Below are positions 23,240 through 36,282 of a stretch of DNA of 55,114 bases, one piece after another. The DNA is taken from assembly GCA_001600415.1 (NCBI GenBank), contig BCJX01000018.1:110864-165977 (forward strand), written 5' to 3'. The stretch's first letter is position 1, and every line of letters starts with the position of its first letter. The position numbers and the translations under genes are program-made. This DNA comes from Pascua guehoae. Its lineage: Eukaryota; Basidiomycota; Tremellomycetes; Trichosporonales; Trichosporonaceae. A model generated the notes under the pieces. The model was not told the origin of the DNA. It saw only the letters and a list, made by a program, of their open reading frames with translations, and searched no databases.

Positions 23240-25855
23240 TTACACCTGCCTAACATCCACGAACCACCGCACCATGCGCCCCGCCCACCGCCCGGGCCCC
23301 AAATCGAGCGGGACGGGGGGACACGCCGCAAAGCCCGCATCCAACCACGTGGCGGCAATGAGCGGGGCAGCGGCGCACATGACGGTCCACGTCCACACCC
23401 TGCCCCAGGCGCCACGCACACGGTGTCCCGTGAGGCGGCGGAAGAGGGCTTCGGCGCAGCACGCCGCGCCCATGAGGAGGAAAAAGTAGATCGAGCCCGA
23501 GGCGACGGCCGCGGGGGAGGCGGCGAGGAAGCCCACGGCGTGCATGAGCGCCGAGGTCGTAAATGCCACGGGGAGGAGGAGGGTGCGTGGCGCGAGGTGG
23601 AGGTGGGATTCGAGGAGGTGGGCGAGGAATGTCCATTGGCGCTGGGGTGGGGGTTAGTGGGGTGGGGAGGGGAGGGGGAAGGAGGGCATGCAGGTAGGAC
23701 GGGGTTTATGTGCTAGTCGCTTTGCGGTAGGATAAGTTGTGCAAGTTGTGTTTTACGCCTGTGGCAGAATCGGCGCTTGCCCGTGACGCGGTGCTGGGAC
23801 GCCCATACCGTGACCAGGCGTGGCAGCGGACACCACCAGGAGTAGAACAACCTCCAAGTGAATGTCTGCTAGACATGGCAGCCGCTCTTGCAAGGTCGAG
23901 ACGACGCCATGCAGTTGATCAACGACGCAGCCACGGGCGCCTGTGCGAGATGTCTCCGGGACAGCTGGACCCTCCCCCATCAAGCGTCCATCCGTACGCT
24001 CTGCCATGGCACGACACTCGTACAAAGAGCCTCATGCAGACGCACTAGCTGCCCAACGGCAATCTAGCATCGCACCAAGCGGAATAAGCGAACGGACCTG
24101 TATCGCGCAACGCCCGACTCTGAACCATCCGGGCCACTCGTCGTGACCCCGGCCCCACTCGCAAACTCGCCCACAGTCGTGACTCGCACACCACTCCAAC
24201 TCTCCACCACGTCCCAGTGACCAACCACACGACACGCTAAAGTCTCCCGCTCCCCAAACTCAAACTCACCCTCAACATCTGATGCCACCGCCTCGCCCAC
24301 AGATCATTGAGCGAATCCGCCCTCCACGGCTGGTTGAGCAGGGGCGGCGTCGCGACCGCAGGCCAGCCCACCACGAGGCACACAACCATGAACGCGTGGT
24401 AGATGATGCTCAGGACTGCGTGCCCGCACAGCCCGACAATGGGGATCATCGAGAGCTGGATGAGCGCGGGCGGGATCGTCCACTCTGTCCAGTCGAGTCC
24501 CAGTCCGTGTCCGAATACCAGGGTTGGGAGCGAGACGACAAACCGGGTATGTGTGCTAAAGTAGCGCAACATGCCGGGACGCCCGCCGATGCGGTTGAGC
24601 GTGTCGGGCGTGCCCACCGCGCGGCCGATGCCGAGGAACACGTCGTGGATGAGCGCGTGGAGGGCGAGCTGCGTTAGGTGGTGCATGATGCGGGGGAGGC
24701 GCGGGCAGGGCGGTGCGGGCTCGTAGCCTGGGTGGGGGTAGCCTGGGTATGGGTGGGCTAGGGGAGGGAGGGGCGGGGGTGGAGAGGTACTCGTTGATGT
24801 GCCGCGTTGAGACTTTCGACGCGTTCGGCCAGACCGCCGGGGTCGACGATTGGCTTGCGCGCTGGAGTGCTTGTCTCTCCGCGCCCCAGCACCAGCACCA
24901 GCACCAGTCTGCGAGCCCGACTGCTTGGCTGCACGTGCGTCTTCCGCTACGCCCTCCTCGCCCACCCCAACAGCCCTCACCCCAACCATACGCGCATTGA
25001 ACACGAGGTCGAGGGCGGAAAATGCCCGCGAGCGCGAGCCGGTAACCATATAATCGTGCACAAAGGGTGTAGTGATGGTCCCCCACTCGACGGCTTTGAG
25101 GGCGACATACCACCAGTACGAGCCGAGAATGTTGAGAATGTTGTTCTGGGGTTCTGCGGGTGTGAGCTTGGGGTCAATGAGAGGAGGAGCAGGGACGGAG
25201 ATGGAGTCAGGAGTAACAGCAAGACCATCAGAATAGGCGGTGACACAAGGTGAGGATGGGCACCGCAGACGCAGACCAAATGAGAACAGGCACAAGGTAA
25301 CAGCGACCGGCAGGACGAAACAAGAGCAACCACGCTAGCACGATGTGCAGGTACAGCGCCGAGTGGCGACGGAGCCGTGGAGAGCGAGCCCCACCAAGGC
25401 CAGCGAGGCCAGCGAAGCCAGTGCGTACACCCAGGGCATCGACGACGTTGATGAATCGACCCCGCACATGACAGGACATTGGGTCACTATCCTCTGGCGT
25501 GCTGCCAAAGGCAAAGCACGAGCCTTTGAATGAACACGACAGTCGCAACCCAGGAAAGCCACCCCTCCCTAGGCCGACAAACGACACCACCCTCAGAGCA
25601 ATACGCACCCACAAACCGCCACCCCGCCCACACCCTCACGACGAGCCCCACACCCAGCACGCCGAGCACGCCGCGCGCCCACCGGTCCCGCGGCGTCCCC
25701 ACCCGCGGCCCGAGGAGGAGGTATGCCTGGAGCCAGAGCACGGCGTGCGGCGCCGCGACCCACGGGATCGTGGCGAGCGTGTAGGGCTTGGCGGTCGCGA
25801 GGATGTGGTTGTGGAGCGAGTTGAGGGGGCCGAAGGGGGGTGGGAAGATTGGCAT
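23240..25855 (-). CDS. Wax-synthase-like membrane O-acyltransferase
   Basis: Polytopic membrane protein of the fungal wax-synthase/MBOAT-like acyltransferase group; the acyl donor and acceptor are unknown. Exons: 25855-25609, 25153-24270, 23641-23240, all joining in frame, 510 residues. Exon 1 gives the first membrane segments (HAVLWLQAYLLLGPRVG). Exon 2 has SYWWYVALKAVEWGTITTPF, a Ser/Arg/Pro-rich loop of about 80 residues, HALIHDVFLGIGRAVG, several hydrophobic spans, and the family signature RADSLNDLWARRWHQMLR at its end (about residues 360-377), whose His is the presumed catalytic residue. Exon 3 continues with RQWTFLAHLL, SALMHAVGFLAASP and two more spans. The intron after the signature is about 630 nt. 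The start is the first ATG before the hydrophobic region. Confidence 0.82.
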
Positions 25856-28800
25856 CGTGGGTGGCGGGGGTGCCGGGGGTGGGAGATGATGCGAGGTGGT
25901 GATGTTGGCAGAGGGAATCGTCTTCAGTTCGGTTCTTGGGAGCCGTCATTGCTCGGTTCCTGAAACAAGGGTGATGTCACGTGACGACTATGCCACACTT
26001 TGCAGCTGCCGGTTTTGGATGTGGGGCGTTCAAACATAATCCCACAAAGCGTTTGGACTGCCTCCAAGCGTCTTGGGGCGCAGACGATTCTCTCTTTGTG
26101 TTGCATGTTAGTTTGCATGTTTAGCCATGCAGAATGTCCATAACTGAAGCGTGAAGATGTTGATGACGTCGCTGGAATGCGGGTGGAGTTGTTGCACAGA
26201 GGGTAGGAGCGGCAGGTGGAGGTGGGTGGGCACTTGGGTGCGTTCGCGTGTGTGCCGCGAATGTAATCTCTGTGGTAGGTGGGGTAACATCTCTCTACCC
26301 CGTAGACGAATAAGTACTTCCTACTTATACTTTGAGACCATGACGCATCTCGCTGCCTGCATATTAGAAACCTGCTTTGGCGCCTCCTTGTGCCAGGAGA
26401 AACGGGGTCGTTCCTTAAAGAGAGTGCCGGGTTTCCATAGGCACGACCTTCCGCTGTTTCTTTTTTCCAAAGTTGTGCCTCGTGTTCGGTGTGGTTCTGG
26501 ATACGGGATCAGATATTAAGACTGGCAAAGAGTAGAGGATACTGCTGGTAAGAACCTGCAATGAGTTTGTTGAACGCATGGAGCATCGACTGCACGTCTG
26601 AGGTGCAGCAGACACTCATACTGGCGGCCACTGATCTCTCCTTCCACTCTCTCACGATACTCTCCCCCGTGCCACTATTCCAATCCCGTTCCGGTGTCTC
26701 CTTCCTATCAACACCCCTTCTGTCTTAGGCCGAGCAACGCACAGACTCGCGGCAAACTGCCGTTGTAGTGATTTCATAGTTCCACACCGGCCGTTTCCCA
26801 TCGGCACTGGTCATCGCCATTCACTCGAGCACGCAGTTTACTCAAAAAGGCCTGGATTTGGCAATGGGGTCGTTGCTTGACAACCCTACTGAAGTCACCG
26901 CCCTGCCGGGTAAAGTTACTGGTTACACAAACCCTGCCCAATGTTGATTACCAAGAGTTCTAACGTGCCGTGTGACGCTATCTGGAGCCCGCGCTGAACA
27001 CCACCCTCGAAACGAGTCGGCAATACGCCGCAGGCGCGGCAGGATCCGTCGCGAGCGCCGACTGGGCGACGTCGGAACACATGACAGACCGTACCTCCCC
27101 AAGCCAAGACCGACTGTTGTCCTCTCCAATGCGTTTCAAGACGCGAACCAAACCTAATACATTGACTTTATCCCCTCTCCCGCAACTTCTCCGTTCCTTC
27201 ACATCAGTTTGGAGACGCGATGAAGCACTGGAAACGGACGCGCGCAGTATGCGGTCTCAGACGCGGCCGGCGTCGCCCCTAACCCTAAACACGAGCTGGG
27301 GAGAGGCCGGAACACAACGTGCGCCAAAACACGACCGAGAACGGCAATTAGCTCTCGACTCTTCTGTACCTTCACCCCAAACACGAGCTGGGGGTGAGAG
27401 GTGCGCCAAAACACGACCGAGAATGGCAATTGACTCGCGAACTCTTCTCTGTACCTTCACATATGTTTCAGGACGCGCCGGGCAGAGCCTATCCTGCAGT
27501 ACGCGCGCGTTGTTGCGTTCGTCCTGGTCCAGTGAAAGAAATTACACGCGCGGGCAGGAACGCTGGCCGGAATGCTCACCCCCTGCGGGTAGGGCGTGAC
27601 TCTGACCGCGTGGCCCACCTCGTTCGCTACCAGAACCCACATTCACGTTCATCGACTCGCCCTCCAACCCAACTCCCCCACCACACCCCTCCGGCACATG
27701 ATCGGGTTCCTAGTCTGTGCCGGTATCGAGTTCCCGCCAACGACCCGTGATCGTCAAGCTACAGTAAACGCTGGCCTTACCCCTGCACATGTGTACCTGC
27801 AATACATGTACCCCCTTGATTACGTGGTAGGTTGTCCTCTTGATCTTGTTCTTGGCCCCAGAGCGACTTCGCCACAACTGACTAGTTCATATGGGCGCCA
27901 GGGACCAGGGACGTTCTGGATCTCTAGGTACCGCAGGGGCGATTCCGGTATGACGCAAGTTCCGCGACCCAAAAGACTAACCCATGCCGGCACAGTTACC
28001 AGTTACCTGACTGCGTGCGCTCCATCTCGTTCCTTGCTCGCCCGGTTCTGTCGTTCCTTGCTCGCCCCGTTCTGTTAAAAACCAACGGATCTTGGCGTAT
28101 GTACGACTGGGATGTGCCTTGCTCGTGTTGCGTTCCGAGCAAGGATGCCGCTCTTGCCCCTTACACCGGTGCACGGCGATACAGGCCCTTGCCATTCGCC
28201 AAGCGCTGGCTCTTGTCGGTGGTACGATGCCTGTGGCCCTCTGATGCCACCGCAAGGGCCGAGTTTGTACAGCGATGTGCTGTAAAAGCACACGCGTCTT
28301 GGCGTGCGACTAGGATCGTCTTTTGTCTTTCCTCCTGCTGTATGCTAGCTCGGATGGGGGCCTTGTATTGGCTGCACCGCTGCACTGGGATGCGAACTCG
28401 TGGCCATTCGCCTAGCCCGGCTCTTGCACGTACAAACCTTGGATTCTCCGCGTGGTGCAAGGAGCAGGCATAGGCCGAGGCTGACGCACGACGCGTCGCC
28501 CCTTGGGTGTAACATCTGCTGGGAAGATTGGAGGGATGGAAGGGTGCACATACATAATCCAAACAACGTGGCCCAGTTACTCCTGGAACCGGTTTGGGTT
28601 GCCCCAAATCGGCGCGCCAAGGAGGTACACGCCCTTAATGTCTCAACTACTGTGTGCCTGCTTTTCTTGTGCCATGGGACGCGTTGTTGCGTCTTCGCCA
28701 TGTCACGTTTCTTTTCCAAGCGCGTAAAGTCGTGCATTGCAGTTCTTGCACGCGGCCGCCTCCTTGTCGAAGACTCTCTACAGCACGCTTGGCTGTTGCA

Positions 28801-29287
28801 CTTGATGGTACTGTTCTGAATTACTGAGGTGCTGTGAGAGCCGTGTGTTATCGCAACTGGTCTCTATACGAGCCAAAACGAGCACCCACGCGGTCCTGGC
28901 ATGACCGACCACCCAGTCCATCCCATTGCTGGCGTTTCATCGACAAGAGTGCGTCGTTGCCTCACGGCCCGAAGCCATCCCAGCACTGGTCCATGGTGCG
29001 GTCGCGTCTAGGTACCGTCACCGGACCTTTGGGCCGTGGCTAGGCCTTACGCAACCGGCCGCGGAAGGTCATACATAGTTTGCACGGCACGCGTTACAGG
29101 CACTGAAACGAACTTAACTCCTCCACCACACCTGTCCACCTGTTCAACTTTGGTGTATGCCAAGAGTCGATACGTACAGGACGCTCGCACTCGCAGTGCA
29201 TTCCTGTACCGCGTCCTCAAGCGCTGCTCGTGCAATCACGTCGTACGTTGGGAGCGCGTTGAGCCACCATCTGTGGCCGGAAAATGG
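25856..29287. other. Large divergent intergenic region
   Basis: About 3.4 kb between the acyltransferase and CAP-protein start codons. G+C looks lower and less phased than in the genes. There is a two-copy ~88-bp tandem repeat near 27.3-27.5 kb and a short duplicated CGTTCCTTGCTCGCCC segment near 28.03-28.07 kb. Open frames on both strands match nothing I know. This could be a decayed element or a long regulatory region. Confidence 0.45.
27287..27463. repeat. Imperfect tandem duplication, unit about 88 bp
   Basis: Two adjacent copies share AAACACGAGCTGGGG, a middle block GTGCGCCAAAACACGACCGA, and an end CTCTTCTGTACCTTCAC. The copies differ by substitutions and a few small indels. Confidence 0.75.
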
Positions 29288-29296
29288 TATAAAAGG
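29288..29296 (+). promoter_or_regulatory. TATA box of the CAP-protein gene
   Basis: TATAAAAGG lies 142 bp upstream of the ATG at 29430, an appropriate distance for a TATA box with a leader of about 100 nt. The leader is C/A-rich. Such a strong TATA box suggests a highly expressed or inducible gene. Confidence 0.75.
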
Positions 29297-29429
29297 ACGA
29301 GGATTGGGACGAGGACAGACCCATTCTCTCACCAACCACTTCCTTCCCAAAGACCCACCTCTTGCTAGGAGAACTCTATACTCCCCCCACACTCGTTTGT
29401 ACCCACACACACTCATTTTTACAACCAAC

Positions 29430-30342
29430 ATGGTCCGCCTCACATTCACCGCGCTTGTCCTCGCGCTCTCTGCGCTGGCTGTGCCAGTCGACGAGAAGCG
29501 CGGCTGGGGCGGCGACGAGATTGAGGCCAAGGCTCCCAGCGGCGAAGTGACGTACGGCTGGATCCCCGACTCGACCTACGACCGGCTCGGGGTCAATGTC
29601 AGTCCTGTCCGGCGCAGCCTGTACAACCCCAGCTCCAAGCCGATTACGAGCGACACCAACCAGGCAAAGTACACGCTCAAGACGATCAACAAGTGGCGCA
29701 AGGCGGTCGGCGACGACGAGGTCGTGTGGGACGACGGCCAGGCCGCCGAGGCCAAGAAGATGGCCGTCCAGTCGTGCGCGCAGGAGTGGCCCACTACCAA
29801 CAGCCAGTACGCCTGGTAAGTCGAGTAGACTCGACGCGATGCCGGATCGCGTGGGGTGCCAAGTTCCACCCTCTTTTGCCAATTGGCTGACAGGTTCACA
29901 GGTACGCTGCTGGGCCCAAGGAAAGCTCCAAGGTCGACTGGCTCGCCGGTCTGCGTGCCATGATCAACTGGAGCCACCAGGGCCAGGGTGAGTTTATTAA
30001 CCCCCCCCCCCGATGATGATCCACTAACAACCAGGCCGTGACCTTCGCGACAACGCAGACAGCGCCGGCAAGAACATCCTGACGTACCTGTGGAAGTCGA
30101 ACAAGAAGATGGGCTGCGGGTATGCCTTCTGCGACAACAACTCGGCCTATCACAAGATGAAGGCCATCTACATCTGTGAGTTTGTGCCCTGGCCCCCAAA
30201 ATAACGAGCCCTTTTTTCTTTTCGCTGATACATGTTCATAGGTGTGAGCGACCAGAAGATCCCCCCCTACGGCGACGGCAAGGCCCAGACCGCAAACTTC
30301 CCCCCGGACGTCTTCCACGTCGAGTGGTCCAAGGAGTACTAG
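29430..30342 (+). CDS. Secreted CAP-superfamily (SCP/PR-1-like) protein
   Basis: Small secreted protein of the CAP/PR-1 superfamily. Exons: 29430-29815, 29902-29987, 30035-30175, 30242-30342; all junctions close in frame and give 237 residues. A signal peptide (VRLTFTALVLALSALAVP) is followed by DEKR, a likely Kex2-type site. The CAP domain is visible in TLKTINKWRKAVGDDEVVWD, AAEAKKMAVQSCAQEW, LWKSNKKMGCGYAFC and YHKMKAIYICVSD, with cysteines at typical places. The usual HS...GENL-type segment of classical CAP proteins is replaced by PTTNSQYAWYAAGPKESS, so canonical cavity residues may be missing. Fungal relatives bind sterols or act at host surfaces; the role here is unknown. A run of C in intron 2 (30001-30011) may be error-prone. 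Confidence 0.87.
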
Positions 30343-30632
30343 GCGCGGGTCTCTATAGTTATGCTCTGTTCATGAAAATAATGCGTTTATGAGAAACTAC
30401 TATGGCCCCGGCCATCTGTTTTATCCAACTCTCTGGTCCACTTGCAGGCGTCCCACGACCGGTCTGTTGAGGGATGATCCGGGCTACGCTTCATGACTTT
30501 CAGGCCCTTCAACACTTGCAGGGTTGGATGACATCAGGAGCAGCACCGTACTGCATGATGTAGGTGTTGTAGAAACTAGAGGATAGAGTAGCATGCAGAG
30601 CGGAGATACTGATTTGTACGCTTATAAGGGTG

Positions 30633-30673
30633 CGCGCTGCGCGCCGCCCCCGCGGGGCGCCGCGAGCAGCGCG
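30633..30673. repeat. GC-rich inverted repeat / hairpin
   Basis: Arms CGCGCTGC (30633-30640) and GCAGCGCG (30666-30673) enclose GCCCC/GGGGC (30646-30650 / 30654-30658) around a CGC loop. Most bases between them also pair. The repeat lies about 290 bp after the CAP-protein stop codon. Confidence 0.85.
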
Positions 30674-33600
30674 ACAAGAGAGTCACTTAATACAACAGTA
30701 GGTATTGCACCAAGGCGATCACAGCATCGTCACATTGTGTAATATCTCAACATGTTTGAGCAACGTCGCTCGGGCCAGACCAAGTCGGGAGGGATACCTA
30801 GTGGGGAGGTGTTGAAGTGAGCGATAGAGCGATTTATAGATTGAGTGCGCCCGCCCGAGCATACGTACTGTAGACGCACGCGGGGGCTCGAGCGCGTGCG
30901 TCTGTGAGGCTCTCGTCCCTGCAACAGGAGGACCCAGCAACAGCTGCCACACTTGCGTTGTACCTAATCTGACAAGTTGGTCAACTGTGGCCTACAGGAT
31001 GCGCAGCACGCAACGAGCGCTGTCGCTATTTGTCGTCTCGTGGATAGCGACGAGCGCGCACAACTAGTCGATGATCCAGGAACTGGACAAGCATGACTCG
31101 AGAGGCCTAAAAGTAAGAACTCCCCTACAGGTACGAATAGAACGAGCAAAAGTGGCACATGGGTCATGCTATGAGTTGTATTCGAGACATGAATGTGACT
31201 GGTCCCAGTGCTGCATGTGCGCACCAGTGGCGCCCCTTGCCAAGGGTTTGCCCCGATCAGTCTGGGTACAGAAATATGAAGGCGGTTCCAGGTTTGCATG
31301 ACCTCGAGAGCGAGGGCGGCAGCGGAACACCCAACTGGCGCGCCAAGTGAGCGAGCCGTGGTACTGAGCACGGCTGGCCTCTACTCGTGAGTGTCGGAGC
31401 TGTCAGCTGTGATGCTCGGTCTGGTGCCACATGCCTTTCCTACCCCTCGCTAGCGAGCCGGTTTGGGATGTTATCACAGAAGTATCCTAGCCAGAGGAGC
31501 CTGCCACAAGTGCCACAGACAAGACAAGTACATTCAGTGATGGCACAGAAGTAGCACTTTGCCTTGGGACTCTCGCAATCCTGTAACCCAGAGTCTGGTG
31601 CTAGCTACTATCACATCTCGGCACGTTGCTGTCACCCCTTTAGTCTCCACATCACCTTCTACTGGCTCCACCAGGACGTCAGTCGTCGCGCATCCAAGTG
31701 AGATGCGGGACACCCTTTTCCGCACAGAGTGTCTTGACAGATGGGCACGATGATGGCTCTGGGCTGTACTACGTTTGCTGGTACGCATACCAGACCTCAA
31801 CATCGGCATGCCACCAGTCGGGCACATTCACATATCGTTCCCCCTCAGGCACATTTGTATGTATAGCGGCTGTCCGTCATCTTGATGACCGCACTTGGTG
31901 TCTTGAGTGAATCGACAGACCTCGATGGCACCAGCTGGACTAATAACAAGACCCGTGAGCAAGAGGCAAGAGCCCATGGGACCGGCAAGACTCTGCCCGG
32001 CCTCAGCAGTGCAAGTGGCACAAGCGAAGCTACCCGCCGACTGTTGGCCAGGTGAGCGCGACCGGTCAACAATGCTGTGGTTGAGCCACGGGGGCGAGTG
32101 CAATGGCAAGATCGTCAATGGGTCAATGGGTGCGACCACACCCGAGATGCGGCCCGCGACCCACGACCCATCCCGACGCAAGGAGGGGGGATGCACGCAT
32201 TCCATGGCCGACAAAGCCGATCCCACACTGAGGAAATACGCTCCAAGACAAGAGCGGACCCGAGCGCCCCAACCCTGCGTCTGTTGGAGGGTGAGGCGAT
32301 GGAACGAGCTCGGTGCAGCGGAGGGATATGGACTTGGTCGTAGGTACAGTACGCTTGGTGCATGGCCGTGTGGCCTCGTGCTGCTCATTGTTCATGACAG
32401 GTGCCGGTATACTGGCGGATCTACACCGCGTACATTTACGGGATGCGGTCCAGTGAGAAGCACCCCGGTAAGTGAGCGTTCCAGGCGAAGCGTCGCAGCC
32501 CGTCCACTCCGTGTCTCTCGGAGCACAAGGGAGGGCATGTGCGTGGTGAATTCCGGGCGCAGCCTGGTGTCCCACTCCCACTTGATGACTGTGCGCTCGC
32601 CCATGATGGGCTGTCCATGGATACTGTCCATGGCCAACCACTGCGATCCACAAGCGGGCCGCTGCTGCACTGTGATTTTCTTGCCTCGCACCTGGTTTGC
32701 TTTAGAATCCCAGCGTGAGAGAGCAAACGAGCACGGCGAAGGTGAAACAGTGGTTTTGAGGAACAGACTGGAGGGGGGGACAGATACCTAGAGCCGGGTG
32801 TCAACAAAAACCGTGATTGGGTACGTGGCCATCACACAGCTAGCGAGGAGGGGAGGAGGGGGGGCGGGGGCGAAAACATGCGACAAGAGCGACGTGCACC
32901 CGGTTGTCGTTAACACAAAGGGCGCGACGACACCCGGCTATCCATGCTCGCGCCGAGGTGGCCGACACGGTCCGTCTAGCCGAGACCGACGCCAGGAGGC
33001 GAGATACCGACCCAGCCGGCGCCGAAAGCGGGGTCTCCAGGGTGGCGGTGCGGTGCGGTTGCGTGGCGCTCACGATACCACTGGCAGTGTCACCGTGCGC
33101 CAAGCCTGAACCGATCGAGGCGCGCGCTTTGAGGCTGTGGACAATGGAATAATATCGAACATTGTACATTTTCGAACACTCAAGGTCCGTTTTCGAACCG
33201 CCGAGCATGGCATTTCAAAAGCAGCCGGCCTACGCCCCCTGTTTGCACGCCGGCACAAGAGTGAACCGCCTGGCGCGTTCGGTGACGAGGGATACCCTGC
33301 AAAATGGGGCGTGAGGCTGGCCCAGGTGCAAGAGTGCCGTCTTCTCGGCAATGTTTCTATTTAACGAGCGTGGGAGCACAAAGGAGCACAAATGTGCGTC
33401 CAGTTGGTGACATCCACTGGCGGTGGCTGCACAATGTGCCGTGCGCCTCCTGGCAGGATGGCAGGACAAAAGGATGCTTGTGGCCGCCATGTGGCACCTG
33501 TTGGCCACGCCGCCTCGGAAGTGGACGGATACGCGACTGATTGCCGGGCCGGCGGCAGTGGCGCAGCTGGCCACGGGCCTCCGGCCGCCGCCATTTTTTC

Positions 33601-34985
33601 TGGATGGAATATTGGGCCCAAGCATGAGCATCGGCTCGCGCGGCGTCGAAGCAAAGAAGCGAGGCTGGGTCGCAGTCGATAGGGCCGAGGCGCATGAGCC
33701 ATTTTTCTTTTGGGCGTCTCTCGCGTCTCCTGTGTGCTTCGATACGAGATCTGGGCGCGTACTGTAGAGATCCGTGCCCACTCTCGATCGAGGTTGTGTC
33801 CGGCTCGGAGTGCTGTAGTGGGTGGTGCATTTTGGATTCCAGCACGGCGCGTTCGCATGGGCTGGATGGTTGCGTCTGTGAGTCCACCGACGTCATGAGT
33901 CGTCGTCACTGGACCAACATCAACAGCCCACCTCCGAAGCAGCTCGTTACGATGGGCACAGTTGGAGACTCGGCGAGGACCGAGTGAGTGAGAGCGTGAG
34001 AGTTGTTCCATCAGCATGGGCAGCCACGCTTTTGACAGCCGTCACCACCAAGGTCACGCCGCATTCCATGGCGCCCAGGGTTATCCGAGTTGACAGCACG
34101 GTCAGTGCGTAACCGCGCAACAAGGGGAAGCGGTAAGCGGTCCTTCTGTTTGGGTATCTCGTGCAGTGGGACCAACAAGCAACGGTGTTGGGGGCGGTGG
34201 CGGGGGGTCGTGAGACAAACCTCTGACGCCACAGAGGGGGCCAGCCGAAAGGGGCAGAGGTGCGTGTGGGGTAGTGGGTGACGCAGAGGCGCAGGGGGCG
34301 GACAGCCACTGTCGGCGCTATGAAGCTTCCAGCGATGGAAAGTGGCCGAGGGGGCAGATTGTCAGCCAATAATTAGGGCTGAAAGCGACCTTGTTTTTGC
34401 CTTGGTTGCGTGCTTTTGGTTGAAGGTGGGCGGGTAATGAAGTCGAGAGCTCTCGGACGAGGCCGCGCCAGTCGCAGGTGAATGCATTTTTGAATGCCGA
34501 TCTGCCGATCTTTTGCCCACTACACTCACAGTCACCTCGACTCCTAACTCGTGCAACAGTATCTGGAAGCGTCAAGCCTCAGGAATACGCCTAGTCATCT
34601 CCCGCTCGTACTCTTGAAGGAATAGAGCATGCTGCCTTGCATCTCTGCAGCAATGCGCCACGCGCCACTCAACCTCGTTGATCGCCGGATTGGGACAGGA
34701 ACATGGCTGCATGTAGTGTAGTTGTTGCAGTGTGGAGCTTTGCTCGATCGGGTTCGTCCGCAAACAACGGACGTGTGCGAGGGACCGGCAATGGCACGGC
34801 AATGGCACTACAGGCACAACTAGACGGACGCGGCAATCTATCAGCGCGTCAGTGTCTAGTACTGAGAAAGCAAGAGACAGAGGGAGAAAAAAAATAAAGG
34901 GCCGACGGGGCTCGGTGTGGGCCGGCGGTTTGGTTGTGGGCGCTTCGGACGGCGTGGGCCGAGAGGCCGAGGAAAAACACACCCA

Positions 34986-35034
34986 CAGGCAGGCAGGCAG
35001 GCACTTGGAATGAATGAATGAATGAATGAATGAA
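34986..35034. repeat. Two adjacent microsatellites
   Basis: An AGGC tetranucleotide run (about 34986-35002) is followed after a few bases by a GAAT/AATG tetranucleotide run (35008-35034). Confidence 0.9.
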
Positions 35035-36282
35035 GATTTACAACCACCACCACCACGTCGTCTTGCCGTCACTCTGCTCTCGTGCGGTGCATGGCGGGTC
35101 GTATTAACAATAACAAATAGTATACTAGTAGTGCGGAATCTACCTATTGGTTTTCAACTGCTTTGCACAGTCACCAACTAGGGCGGATTACTAGTCTTTG
35201 CTAGTCTTGTCACTAGCTATCACTAGCTAGGTGGCAAAACGAAGCATCTGGTCGACACCCACCCACCGCGTACGACAACAAACCTCCTTTGCCCACCAAT
35301 CACTCACTTACCTTTACACTTGTTATCACCCACGCACATTCTATCCTCTAGTCGCCACCACCACTGTCGTGTCTCGCTCGCACGACCACATTCGCGTCGG
35401 TATCCACGCATCCACGCCTATCATCCTCGCCATCCGTTGCGCTCCAATACCCGAACCGGCGGCATACGCGCACGAGCCTTGCTTGGCCTTTCACCCACGC
35501 GGCGCCGTGCAGACTGGTGCCAGAAAACCGAAACATCTGCTGTTGCCGCTGGCGCCCAAGTAGATTGCTACAGGGCGCGAGGAGCTAGGCGCAAGGAGAC
35601 GTCGCAGGACCACGCGCGACACATCACGGACCTCGCACGGCAGCATCCAGCATCCAGCATCCAGCCTGTTCCAGCCCGCCCGACTGGCCTGTTGACGACA
35701 CCGAATCGAGGCGACGCCGCCGAGCACTCGCACACGCCTCTGCGCGCTTGCGGCCCGTTCCACCCCCCTTCTGTGGCGACGCAGCGCACGACCCAGAATA
35801 TAGATTGTCTAGTTGAAATATCAGGATCACCCTCACCCACTCCCGCTCACGACGCTGTGATCGCCGACACTGCCGACGCTGGGTGCTGCAAACCATTGCT
35901 TGCAACCCGACAAACCGCCTTTCCGACCCGGAACGCGCAGACACAGATCGCCTGTGCTCGGCGGGTGCTCGATCATTATCCCACAGACTCGAGCCAAGAG
36001 AGCGGATAGAGGATAGAGGTATCAAGCGTGTCACAGCCTGTGGTCGTATCATAGCCCGTCGAGGCGGACATCAAAACCTACGCCGAGGACAACGTCGAGG
36101 ACAGCCAGTGTACCTCGGACTCTTTGCTTTTGACTAGCCCTTGCACTCGTACCAGACACCACCCCACTGTCACATCCTTTGGTCGTCGTCGTGTTGGACA
36201 ATAGTGTCCCACGCCGTGTTCCACGCCCCCGGCGCCCGTCATCTGGACCCATCCATCGTCATCGACAGGCACCATTCCAACC

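Larger units (their letters stand above)
30343..36282. other. Long region without a defensible gene
   Basis: About 5.9 kb. It contains a strong GC-rich inverted repeat (30633-30673), microsatellites near 34986-35034, and open frames on both strands at 31.5-33.9 kb that look partly coding but contradict one another. The plus-strand frame at 35320-36009 may be leader or upstream exon of the next gene. No transposase, reverse transcriptase or other family signature was seen. Confidence 0.4.

Noticed and set aside
33423..33767. Plus-strand frame with protein-like text (MLVAAMWHLLATPPRKW)
   Set aside because: An overlapping minus-strand frame is equally open, there is no splice context, and no family match could be recognised.
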